Assembly: GCA_018296165.2 (NCBI GenBank) | Contig: JACKQL020000019.1 | Location: 124,001 to 188,000, forward strand | Source: Termitomyces sp. T153 | Lineage: Eukaryota; Basidiomycota; Agaricomycetes; Agaricales; Lyophyllaceae | Direction of reading: 5' to 3' | Length of the DNA stretch: 64,000 bases | Part shown: positions 23,592 to 32,975 of the stretch, in pieces | Position numbering within the stretch: position 1 is the stretch's first letter | Layout of the letters: each line of letters opens with the position of its first letter | Notes under the pieces: generated by a model | Told to the model about the DNA's origin: nothing | The model's database searches: none | The model's input: only the letters and a program-made list of their open reading frames with translations | Program-made: the position numbers and the translations under genes

Positions 23592-23596
23592 GTAGT

Positions 23597-24110
23597 GACC
23601 TAAGATGGGATTTTCCAGGAGGCAAATCAGACTTCATGCCACCACCAAGACCATGTTGGAGACCACCAGTCCCTGGAGGTGGTGGTGGAGGACCTGGATG
23701 AGGACCACCCTACCTTGGTCAAGGACCATCACCACCCCAAGATGGGGGTCCCCTGAGCTCTCAGGAGGATCAGATGACTCTCTATATGGTAATGGGAACA
23801 CTGATGTAAATCACACACCTATGGGACATAGAGCTAATAGGAGGAGGGCTATAGCCCTCCCTGAAAAACAGCTACAAAGGTTTTTGATGCCTCCCCAATA
23901 TTGTGGATGGGTTTCCACTCTAGGAGCGGAGGAGGCACACAAATATCACCTCCAGACAGTGCACAATTGTTTAAGAGTGATGATGGAGCAGTTTCTTGTG
24001 GTGATAAGACCCACTTGTCACTGAGCACTGTTACTGACATCTTGGACTATCTCATCTGGGCAGCACCTGATGAGGACACAACACAAGTATGTACAAGTCA
24101 CATGACTTTA
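23597..24110 (+). other. CpG-depleted repeat remnant, Gly/Pro-rich reading
   Basis: The + translation gives a Pro/Gly run (VPGGGGGGPG) and Asp/Ser-rich pieces such as those in gypsy gag linkers, broken by stops. It is probably the sequence into which the LTR element inserted. No intact gene is present. Confidence 0.35.
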
Positions 24111-24740
24111 TCATGTGGGGTCTAGCCCCAAGGTCTGGAGCAATGTAGCCACTGCACAGGATTTTAGTGACTACAAGACTGCTGGATCATGAGCCTCATC
24201 ACAAGGAGTCTAGCCTTTGAATCTAGAATGATGAATGATAAGGCCAAGACCTTTCTTTAGCAATGATCACTAGCAAAATTACTTAGTGACAACAATACTT
24301 CTTCTCAAAACAGATATTAAAGGCCATGTGACCCCTTACTTATCATTTCTCTTGTCTTGCTTACAAACATACCTAAATGGCATCTACACTTTAGATATTG
24401 ATGTGAGGTATGCTCTTTTTTTCTTACTGACACCTATTATGTGTCTTTTTGACATCATGTACATACACTTGGTTACCATACTGACATCCAGTATGTATTA
24501 TGGACACTTTGGTGGACACTGTTGCTGGCAGCAACTATCTTTCCTTTCTGAATATTATACTTACAAACAGTATAAATACTGCCTCTACATACAGCTAGAA
24601 CAGACAATCCACCAAAGTATCATCCTCTCCTTAGTATTCTTCAGCTCTTAGGCTTCAGCTCTCTTCTTATCACACTCTCTCATCATTGTTAACAACTTAG
24701 TGACTAGTCTTGATGACCTTGTACTTGATTTAGTGTAGGT
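24111..24740 (+). repeat. LTR-like block of the old gypsy element (bounds approximate)
   Basis: This block resembles the reverse complement of about 26430-27045, including a shared segment translating as TYLNGIYT..DI. The resemblance continues into the leader beyond an apparent LTR end near GGTACCAACTGC (24738-24749). The right edge is therefore placed by position only. No second copy in the same orientation lies in the window. Confidence 0.5.
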
Positions 24741-25288
24741 ACCAACTGCAAGTACCTTGAGTGTGCTGCAACTTAGCAACACTAGCAACTGTGGCTAGCA
24801 ACCAGTTTGCATTCATTCTCCCACTTCTACCAATTTCACTTACTCCTTCTCCCATCTTTCTCCCTGTTGCTAAGCCCTTACCATCCTTAGCAATCTTCCT
24901 TGTCACCCTAGTTCTTAGCAACTTGTTTTGCATCCATATCCTTTTATATCCTTCTTCCTCAACAACTTTTGCTTTTCTAACCACTCCATTGTTTCCAATC
25001 ACTTAGTCCACCCCTTTTACTAACTTATTTCCTTCCCCTCTTCTTAGCAATTTCCACTAGCAACCTTGCATTATTGTTTGGCAAGTTAGGCTTGTGATAG
25101 TGATATTTTTCACTTGTTTCCTACATCACCCATTCATGCATTAGCTCTTGTTTTCTGGGACATTTACTAACTTGCCCTCATTACTTCCTATTGCCAACTA
25201 TCTCATCTAGTTGCTTGTGTTTAGGCTTTTGTTTTCCCTGCATGGCAGTTAGGTGGCATAGGAGCACATCAATGCTTTGACTGGCAAT

Positions 25289-25868
25289 TTTAGACACTCA
25301 AGCCTAGGCAGAGTGATCTGTCTAAGACAATCATCCCCTATGCTGGGTCAGCTAACTTCAGTGAACTTGAAGACTGGCTCATGAGTATTTGCATGTTTTA
25401 TGCAGTAGCTCAGTATGGTGGGGATGGATGTGAACATGAGAAGGTCCTCATCATTATAGACTTTCTAGCTGCAGGAGTGCTGGAATGGTACCTGCAGCAT
25501 GTAATATATATCAACAGGACTCAGTCCCACTAGAGATTTGAGGATGTGATCCTTAGACTGTACAATCAGTTTGTACAACCCTCAATGATGCAGGATGCTC
25601 ATGATGTGTTCTGTGACATGCTATATGCATTTAAAAAGGGAGTGCAAGGCTTCTATGATGTCTTGCTGGACTATGCTCAAAACATGGCCATATTTTCTGA
25701 TGAATTTACAATTTGTGAGCAGTTTTTAGAGAGGATACCCTCTGACATGCTTGTTGCATTGATACACAATGGTGGACTGGCTTCCAAAGTGAAACTGTGG
25801 AGGAATTTGTTTCAGAGGCTAAGGCCTACAAAAATAGTATCAAGACTGTGGCACAAGAGCACAGCATG
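25289..25868 (+). pseudogene. Ty3/gypsy gag core, degenerate
   Basis: The translation reads KPRQSDLSKTIIPYAGSANF, ELEDWLMSICMFYAVAQYGG, KVLIIIDFLAAGVLEWYLQH, then a TAG where Trp is common in the family. It continues RFEDVILRLYNQFVQPSMMQ, DAHDVF, GVQGFYDVLLDYAQNMAIF and EQFLERIPSDMLVALI. This is the retrotransposon gag (capsid-like) domain of gypsy elements as found in Agaricomycetes. After 25868 the reading degenerates. Capsid proteins assemble the particle in which reverse transcription occurs. This copy is inactive. Confidence 0.75.
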
Positions 25869-26159
25869 AATTCTTAGGCTAGGCATAGTCTGTTGCTAGT
25901 AGCAGTACAGTCTCTAAAGTTTGGGACTGCTCTAGCCAACTAAACAGAGTTGGCAGGACACAATGCCCATCTACAGCCACCTAGACTTATTGGGAGGCTA
26001 TCAGCATTTGTGGCCTCAAAGCCATTGACTCCTTGGATTAGTGGGGGCTAAGGTCCTCCCTGACCTATAGGAGCAGTGCATGTAGCAAGAAAACATCTTG
26101 CCACAGGAAAGAAACTGTTATGTTGGCTATAGCATTAGGCCAACTAGGCAAAGATGCTG

Positions 26160-27045
26160 GTGATGTGCTCCTATGCCACCTAGTGCCATGCAGGAAGCCT
26201 AAAAAGAGGACCTAACACTAGTCACTAGATAGGGTAGCTGGCAGTAGGAAGTTAACAATTGAGGGTGAGTCAGTAACCATCCCAGAGAACTAGAGCAAAG
26301 TTTACATTGTGGAGTGAAGTCAATAGGAGTCACTATTGCTAGCAGCAGTCGGTAAACTGATTGCTAGCCATAGTCGCTAGCATTGTTAAGTTGGATTAAC
26401 TAAAATAGGCACCTGCAGTTGGCACCATACTAAGTCTAAGTCGAAGTTGAGGAGGCTTATTGCTAAGCCTGGGTCGAAGGCAATAAAAAAAAAGAGCAAA
26501 AGAGGCAAAGTGAAATCTCTTGCTGGTAAGCTTAAAGATAGCAGTTCTCCGATTGTTCTCCTTGTTTGTTGTGTCTATGTACAGTCAGTATTTATATGTT
26601 TCAAAGTATAGTATGGGAAAGTAAACAAATAGGCACCACTAGCAACGGCGTCTGTCACTGTGTTTAGGGAGCATACAAGGTGTCAGTCTGTAACTAAGTG
26701 AAAAAATCATAGGCAAAGTCTTGGCGGCACCTAATTGCGAATGAAACCAAAAAGTAATGAGTCTGATGTCAATACCTGAAGTGTAGATGCCATTCAAGTA
26801 TGTTGGTAAGCTCGGCAAAAGAAATGATAGTAAAAAGGTACATGTCTGATAATTTGTCCATATATAGTAAGAAAACACCATTTTGTTGCTAGAGTCGCTA
26901 GGGTCAGTAATAATTGTTGCTAGGGAGGGTCTAGGCCTTGATGATTTAGGCCCAAGTTCCAGACTCCACATGATGTTTCTTGTGATTAGTAAGTCTCATG
27001 GTCGCTAAAGTCTTGTGCTTTGGTCCAATCCTCAGGCTAAGTCTT
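26160..27045 (-). repeat. Inverted copy of the gypsy LTR and leader
   Basis: The reverse complement of this block aligns by eye with 24111-25260. Shared landmarks are TYLNGIYTSGIDIR, a PBS-like GGTGCCAACTGC, GCTAGCAATCAG, and finally GCATGGCACTAGGTGGCATAGG-like DNA. It retains several CG sites that the + copy has lost, so it appears younger or less decayed. It sits inside the gag of the old element, between the capsid part and the zinc knuckle. Confidence 0.6.
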
Positions 27046-27159
27046 GTGTGCTGAGTGTTGTGACTTGTGTCAGATTCAAGGTAGTCAGCTGCCGCTAAGT
27101 CCAAAATGCCAAAAAATGGTGCTCAGCAATAACTGGGGCTCATCACTGAACAGTCCACT

Positions 27160-27219
27160 ACTTGCTACAAGTGTGAGAGAGTTGGCCACTTTGCCCAAGA
27201 ATGCAGGGAGCAGAGTAAG
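27160..27219 (+). pseudogene. Gag CCHC zinc-knuckle fragment
   Basis: The reading is CYKCERVGHFAQECREQSK, which fits C-x2-C-x4-H-x4-C, the nucleic-acid-binding knuckle of retroelement nucleocapsid. It ends at AGTAAG, where the miniature element begins. The reading continues at 28061 (PAPHIAV). Confidence 0.8.
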
Positions 27220-27378
27220 TGTAATGGACTGGGCCTTCTGGCCTATTTTGGACTTAGTAGCACAGCTACCCCCTAGTCTTTGTCCTTACCACTGTGGGTA
27301 GTCACCTTTTCCACTAGAGAATCGGGTCATACATACTTGGGACTGAGGACTGAGGCTCACCTGTAACTAACTGTTACA
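27220..27378. repeat. Left terminal repeat of the TRIM-like element
   Basis: It starts TGTAATGGACTGGGCC and ends CTAACTGTTACA. Its partner is 27892-28051, with which it shares nearly all positions, including the central CACAGCTACCCCC segment. Confidence 0.8.
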
Positions 27379-27757
27379 TTTTTTTTGCATATTCAGCTCC
27401 AGTGGCTCCCCACTGTGGCTATAGTAGAGAACTGGCTGTTCATTCATATCTCTGCTTTCCTTTGACTTCTAGACCCATCTCTGGACCCCTTTAGAACCTT
27501 TTTCTTCTGCTATTGAAGGTTTCTTCTTTGCTTGTTGGAAGGATTGGAGAAGGTTTGGGATGGATGGGATGTATTTGAGGATAAGAGGTAGATGTGATCA
27601 GGAGACATTGAGTCATATCTTGGGAAGGAGTGACTAGTTTGCCTTAGTTCTTTTTGCACCTTCTTTCCCTCATCTCCAGGACCTTCTTAATACCAAGATT
27701 TTGGAGGGCATATGGGAGGGGAGGACAGAGCAACTATGGACAACACAACTCAGCAAA

Positions 27758-27864
27758 CTATGGACATGGCACTAGTAAGCCTTCAGAAATTTTTTTTTTC
27801 TTTCTGGTTGAGATTGTGTTCACTGCTCAAAAATTCTGAAGGCTTACTAGTGCCATGTTCATAG
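27758..27864. repeat. Near-perfect long inverted repeat inside the TRIM-like element
   Basis: The left arm begins CTATGGACATGGCACTAG and runs through AAGCCTTCAGAA (27758-27789). The right arm (about 27829-27864) is its reverse complement, with one mismatch and a one-base gap at the A/T run. The arms are about 30 bp with a loop of about 40 nt, so a transcript would form a stable hairpin. Confidence 0.75.
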
Positions 27865-27891
27865 ATTGTGGACACAGTCTGAAGGAGGATA

Positions 27892-28051
27892 TGTAACAGA
27901 CTGGGCCCTCTTGCTTATTTTGGACTTAGTAGCACAGCTACCCCCCTAGTCTTTGTCCTCACCATTGTGTGTAGTCACCTTTTCCACTATAGAATTGAGT
28001 CATACACACTTGGGACTAGGGACTGAGGCTCAGCTGTAACCAACTGTTACA
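27892..28051. repeat. Right terminal repeat of the TRIM-like element
   Basis: It starts TGTAACAGACTGGGCC and ends CCAACTGTTACA. It is followed by CAC and then AGTAAG, the candidate target duplicate. Confidence 0.8.
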
Positions 28052-28060
28052 CACAGTAAG

Positions 28061-28290
28061 CCAGCTCCTCACATAGCTGTATGAGCAGCACACACAACTA
28101 CTCCTTCAGATATGAGAGACACCAACAATGAGCAGGACAAAAATCCTGATGAAGTGAACAACAAACAAGTGGATGAGTCCAATGAGACTCAGGCTGAGGA
28201 TGAGAAGTACATTGAACTGGAGACATACAAAAATGATTATTATACCTGGGGCAGTGATAGTGAAGTACGTGCCACCAAGGGTAGAGCACC
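28061..28290 (+). pseudogene. Gypsy gag acidic C-terminus, resumed after the TRIM-like insertion
   Basis: The reading runs PAPHIAV, a stop, AAHTTTPSDMRDTNN, an Asp/Glu/Asn-rich stretch, then EDEKYIELETYKNDYYTWGS. Acidic tails ending in a similar NDYYTR motif are familiar from Agaricomycete gypsy gag proteins. A copia-type remnant on the other strand begins around the right end. Confidence 0.65.
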
Positions 28291-29120
28291 AGAACCTAGT
28301 AACAAAGTTTGCATGTGCAAGGTGTGGATTATAGTGTCAAAAAGTGCTATGGATCAACCAATGCTGCCTGTGCTAGCATTTTTCTTTGGTGTGTCCCTTG
28401 TGCCTGCAGTTTCTGCATTTGTCCCAATGACTGGAATGTGTCAACAGTGCCTGGATTGACTTTGATGCAGATGGCCCATGAGTAAGTATGGCATATGTGG
28501 TTAGGCAGATAATGACATTTGTTGATGTCCTTGCTTCCATCAGGATGCCTGTGACAGGTGCTCAGCTTGTTGGCATAGATTTCATGAGCAGGATTCAGAA
28601 TTTTGCATTGCTCATGTTTGCTCCTTGGTCATTCGCTTTCATACTGTCTAACTAAGCAGTATGCATAGCAGTGAAGTGGGCCTCAGTATTACCCCACTCT
28701 GTGTATTTTATAGCAGCTAGTTCCTCCTTGGCATTGATCAGTCAGATGTCTGATCTGACATTGTGGATGTTGGTAAGCAATTTCCCTGCATCTGCTGCAG
28801 TTCCATCAAGTCTCACCTCCATGCCAACAGGGTTGATAACAGTAAGGGTCACCATGCTGTGTGCATAGGCATTGCATTGCATTCATTTGGTCAGCATAGG
28901 GTTTTGTTTACTCCACCAGGTGGTGGTTTGGGTGCTTTAGGTAGCCAAAGTGGCTTTTTGGGTTGTATTGGGAATTCTGGCTTTACCATTGAGCAGGAGG
29001 GTTTTATCTTGCCTGTCAAGGTATCTGTAGATGCCATGTCTATGGGTGGCTTTGATGATGGTTGTCTTGAATTGTATCTAGTTGGATCTGCCAAATTTTT
29101 CTTCCAACTGGATGGAAAAT
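28290..29120 (-). pseudogene. Ty1/copia-type gag remnant
   Basis: The minus-strand reading contains GMEVRLDGTAADAGKLLTNI, EELAAIKYTECTAEAHFTAM, KSMPTSXAPVTGILMEAR and TSTNVIICLTTYAIL. A CCHC knuckle CRNCRHKGHTKEKC (about 28392-28433) follows. Several stops interrupt it. The order (helical gag, then a knuckle next to HTKE-C) resembles copia-like gag proteins I have seen in Agaricomycetes. No pol is attached. Confidence 0.6.
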
Positions 29121-29660
29121 AGGTTTGAGTTGCCAGACATTCTATCTGTTTCAGTTCTGGGGTTTGGGGCTGGTCTCAGTGGTTTAGAAAATTTTTTGTG
29201 AGTTCTTAGACACTGAGTGGCCAGGGCCCTATGATTTGTTACAGATGAGATAACTCAGTCTGTGTATAGGAGACTATATTTGCCATATGTACCTGTTACA
29301 GATAAAATAATTGGTATGGTGTGAGCTTATATGTGTAATGTATGTACCAAAACATGACCCACCTCAGTCTGTGTATAGGAGACTGAGGTGTGCCTGAGAC
29401 CCAATCCATTTCCTAATACACCTCTGCTTTCCTAATCTGTCACTAGCCACACATGCCATTGATACCTAGATAATTGCCACCCTCTTTTACCCCTTGAGCC
29501 AATGGGCCAAAGAGACTCTTACTTTCTGGGACAAGTATGTATAATATTTTTTTTCCAGTACAGCTTGTCTAACTATCAGTAGAAAGTTCTTCAACAGTGA
29601 TGGAACAGTCATTTTGAGGCATAGACAACTCCCTCCTTCCCCAAATCCCAGTACTGACAT
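29121..29660. other. CpG-poor repeat remnant with short internal repeats
   Basis: The phrase CAGTCTGTGTATAGGAGACT occurs twice (near 29257 and 29365). TGTTACAGATGAGATAA recurs in altered form about 50 bp further on. These look like pieces of LTRs. No gene is supported. Confidence 0.35.
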
Positions 29661-30002
29661 TGTGTGGCTCCAGCAGGCCCAACATGAATGCAAATTAGAA
29701 AAACAACATCAAGAGCAGGCTAGGATTGACAAAGAAGCATGGTAGGAAGAATGGCAATGGCAGCATGAAGATGAATGTCAGCATCAGCAAGCTCACAAAG
29801 CAGGAGAACAACTAGAACATGGAAAGAAGAAGCCAGTGAAGAAGCATAGCATGGCTAGTGATCCTGATATACAGAATGCATGTCCTGCAAAATCTCACCA
29901 CATCATTTATGACTCTGATGATGAACTTTATGCTGATTCTAATGCTGATGTAGAGGAAGGTGATGAGGGTGAGGGCAAGGTTCAAGTTAAGTTTGTTTCA
30001 TG
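29661..30002 (+). pseudogene. Gln/Glu-rich coiled-coil remnant, unclassified
   Basis: A + reading of about 110 residues is open except for one TAG (near 29742). It holds a coil (QQAQHECKLEKQHQEQARI, EEWQWQHEDECQHQQAHKAG), a basic stretch KKKPVKKHSM, and an acidic tail DSDDELYADSNADVEEGDEG ending at TGA. It is probably the N-terminal part of a transposon-encoded protein. The family is unknown. Confidence 0.4.
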
Positions 30003-30383
30003 ATTGTATCCAAGCTATGATTCTGTATGAACTCATGGACTTGTTTGTGATGCATGTTGACTCAGATGTGTACTAGTAATAGATAGAAATGTGTACTACT
30101 GCTGAATGGTTATTGTGATCCAATCAAACAATGTTTTTATATGAGAATTGATCCTTATAATGATTTATACATTCACCACAAGGTATCATTGTGTGATTGC
30201 ACAATAACCTTTTGCCTCAATGCCATCTCTTAGTATTTATACATATATTGTAAAGGTCATTCTTCAATGCAAAATTAAGACTTCTGCAGGATGACTGTAG
30301 AATAAAAACAGAAAGGCACAAGGCACTCATGTTGAGATCAAAATACAATCCAATCTCTGGATGTCTGCCATCTGCTCAATTTG
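30003..30383. other. CpG-poor flank of the copia insertion
   Basis: No gene recognised. The copia element inserted at its right end next to GACAC. Confidence 0.4.
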
Positions 30384-30388
30384 GACAC

Positions 30389-30715
30389 TGTTAGAACCCT
30401 GACAGCATGTAAGTAAATCCTCAACACAATGTATAATTGAGTGTGCATATATACCTGACAGCATGTAAATGAATCTAAGTACACACAGTCAGTATGGAGA
30501 GGCCCTGTACATAGAATGAGCACTTACCCTCAACACAACGTATAATTGAGTGAGGGTTTGTGTATGGGGAAGGGATATATATACTGTATCTGTAACAATG
30601 GAAGACTGTGGCCATAGGGCCAGTAATCAAGACAATGCGAGTGTGATATATGTGATGGCGTAAAGACATGCCACAATAGGGGCCGAGGTTGATGGTGTAT
30701 TCAGGAATGCCAACA
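30389..30715 (-). repeat. 3' LTR of the copia element
   Basis: This 327-bp repeat pairs with 35657-35983. All 13 differences are transitions, and 11 of them fit decay of an ancestral CG. Confidence 0.95.
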
Positions 30716-30727
30716 CTCCTCCTCAGC
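30716..30727 (-). promoter_or_regulatory. Polypurine tract of the copia element
   Basis: On the minus strand GCTGAGGAGGAG abuts the LTR start TGTTGG. A second copy of GCTGAGGAGGAG lies about 32 bp upstream in transcript sense (near 30747-30758). One of them would prime plus-strand synthesis. Confidence 0.65.
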
Positions 30728-30800
30728 CAGAAACCTCACCTTTATACTCCTCCTCAGCATGTAGTCATGGCTTTTATTGAAGGCCTAGGAGTGCTCGTAG

Positions 30801-32432
30801 TCAAATGAAGAGAGGGGTGGCAAGTGCTTTCATGAAGAGGTCTGCAATGTTGTGCTTAGTGTTTATATATTGAATGCATATCTTGTTGGCTTGAATGTGT
30901 TTGAGAAGGAAATGGTACTTGATGTCAACATGTTTGATGCATGTATGGAGCATGGGGTCTTCAGACAGATTGATTGCGGCATTGTTGTCACACAAGATGG
31001 GGGTGGGGGTAGAAGTAATGTTGTGCCCAATGCCCTTCAATAGAGCTTGCAGCCAAATTTATTCCTGGACACTTTTGAAAGCAGCCATGTACTCAGCTTT
31101 GCATGAGGATGTGGTGACCAACTTCTGTTTGCATGTGGCCCATGAGATCAGTCCAGATCCAAGGCTCTATGTGTAGCCACCAATGCTTCAGCGTGTATTG
31201 AGGCAGTTTGCCCAGTTGGAGTCTGTGAAGCCAATGAGGTTACTTGGTTCGCTTTTTCCACTCAGTATGAGTTTGAGGTTCCTGGTCCCCTTCAAGTATT
31301 GGACCAGTCATATCATGGCCTTCCAATGAATTGAAGTGAAGCAGTCAATGTACTGAGTTAGTTGTTGAACTGTGTAGGCAATGTCAGGGCGAGTAGATAT
31401 GGCAATGTAGAGAAGGCATCCCACCAGGGATCTGTATGGCATTTTTTGGAGTATTGCAGCCTTGTCGGGTGGTATGGAGGATTTGTCTGGCCTTTTGAGC
31501 TTCAGGCCTGGCTCCATGGGTAGTGAGAGTGGTGCAGCTTGTGATTGTCTGAACTGCAAGATTATCTTGTCTATCAATGCAGTTTGTGAGAGCTTTACAA
31601 GGCAGTTTTCTCGGTCCCATTTGACTCCAACGCCTACAATGAATTCTGGTGTGCTGAGGTTGGAAATTGTCCATACTGTGCATAGCTGATCTTTGAAACA
31701 TTTGTTTTCTGCTCTGCTGCTAGCAATTGACAAGAAGTCATTGACATGTACAGCTGCAATTACCATGCCTGTACTGGATTTTTGATAATACATGCATGAT
31801 TCACAAGGTAGGCAAATGAATTCCCAGCACAGCATGTTTTTGTTAAGTGTATGGTTCCATATGCGCCCAGCTTGCTTCATGCCATAGAGTCCTCACATTA
31901 GGTGCCAAACATATCCCTCTTTACCTGGTTCTTCAAAACCTTTAGGCTATTCCATATATTGTACTTCATCTTCTGGTTACAGGCCATATAGGAATGCCGT
32001 TTTGATATCAATCTGTGTAGCGTCCCACCCTTGCGTTGTGGCTAGGTGAAGTAGTACATGCCATGACTCCATGCATGCTGTTGGCAAGGTGGTCTTGGTG
32101 TAGTCTCATCCATAAATTTGTTCAAATCCCTTGAATACTAGGTGTACTTTGAAGCAAACAGCCTTTCCAGTCTCGTCACGTTTGATCTTGAACACCGGTC
32201 TCCCTTTTCTGACTTTGTTCCTGGCAGGTACTTGGTTCCAAGGTATAAGTTTGTACATGCCCATTTTCTTGAGTGATCTTAGTTCATCTTGGTATCCGGC
32301 TTCCCATTCTTTTGCGTAGGGTGACTCCTGTGCCTCCTTCCATAAATAGGGTTCATCGCCAAGGTTGATGGACACTGGGTCCCCTAATGATTCCGCAACA
32401 GAGAGAAGATGTTCTATCTCTTCTATGGTCAC
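30801..32432 (-). pseudogene. Copia reverse transcriptase and RNase H, degenerate
   Basis: RT runs from about 32400 to 31300: PYAKEWEAGYQDELRSLKKM, VFKIKRDETGKAVCFKVHLV, DIKTAFLYG, GLYGMKQAGRIWN. The active-site box reads HVNDFL where YVDD is expected, so the first catalytic Asp is Asn and activity should be lost. RNase H follows: IGFTDSNWANCLNTR, TTSSCKAEYMA, ILCDNNAAI, KHVDIKYHFL. The acidic residues of RNase H remain visible. Several stops interrupt the frame, for example between LVFKGFEQIYG and DYTKTTLPTAC. RT copies the element RNA into DNA and RNase H removes the template. Confidence 0.85.
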
Positions 32433-32975
32433 AACGTTTGCAAGGTCAGGGAGGGCTGCAGGTGCATCAACTCCTCCTGGGGGTTGTACATTGGTGTTAT
32501 GGTCAATAGGGTTAGGTTTGTCTTAGTCATTGCGAGCTGCTTCAGGCTCTTGTACCACTGCTGCTGCTTGGCAGTTCTCAAGCTGTATGTTCCGCAGTCT
32601 TTTGCCAGCCTCACATGATTCCTGGATGGCTTGCTCTGTATGATTTAGTGGTGGGTTTGCCAGGTTGGCTCTAGTAGTGGGAATAGGGACTCAAGTAGAC
32701 TGTTGTGGGCCCGGTGGCACATCCTTGCCAATTCAAGGTATGGCTCCTGGCATGTGGGGGAGAGGTTCCATTTGTTCAATAGGCATGTTAGCCTTGTCAT
32801 CGTTGTCTATAACAAATGGGGTCTCTACTGATGTGTCTTTTACTTGACTGATTGTTCTCAGTTCTGGATCAGCTTTTATCATGCTGGCATCCACAGTTAT
32901 ATGGTGTCTGTCTCATCTTACCAAGAAGCATATGTGGTAAGACTCATAGATTTTGTGTGTTCTTGGGTCATAGCA

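Larger units (their letters stand above)
17821..23596. mobile_element. LTR retrotransposon, apparently non-autonomous, with 1.1-kb LTRs
   Basis: Two long direct repeats (17826-18960 and 22453-23591) start TGTCAGG and end GTGACA, so they have TG...CA ends with longer inverted termini. They are flanked by the same five bases GTAGT (17821-17825 and 23592-23596), a classical target duplication that proves insertion as a unit. The 3.5-kb interior has no reverse transcriptase, integrase or protease that I can find. It encodes at most a gag-like fragment. Orientation is uncertain. A purine-rich tract (GAGCGGGGTAAGGGAGAG, about 22425) before the right LTR and the gag-like frame favour +. The minus-strand LTR ends (TGTCACGACCC...GGAACCTGACA) resemble gypsy LTRs as I remember them. 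Confidence 0.85.
27214..28060. mobile_element. TRIM-like miniature LTR element inserted in gag
   Basis: Short direct repeats of 159 and 160 bp (27220-27378 and 27892-28051) begin TGTAA and end TGTTACA, so they have TG...CA ends. They flank a non-coding interior of about 513 bp. A purine tract (GAAGGAGGAT) precedes the right repeat. AGTAAG precedes the element (27214-27219) and recurs at 28055-28060, three bases (CAC) after the right repeat. Removing the element and one AGTAAG joins the interrupted gag reading. The size and the lack of coding capacity match terminal-repeat retrotransposons in miniature, which rely on proteins from other elements. Confidence 0.75.
24111..28290 (+). mobile_element. 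Old Ty3/gypsy element, 5' part (LTR, leader, gag), split by later insertions
   Basis: The parts run in order on +: an LTR-like block (about 24111-24740), a leader, a gag core (25289-25868 and a degenerate continuation to about 26100), a zinc knuckle (27160-27219) and an acidic gag C-terminus (28061-28290). Two foreign blocks lie between them: an inverted LTR-leader copy (26160-27045) and a miniature element (27220-28051). The gag reading rejoins exactly when the miniature element and one AGTAAG copy are removed. The element is CpG-free over long stretches and dead. No pol follows; a copia-type remnant begins near 28290. Confidence 0.7.
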
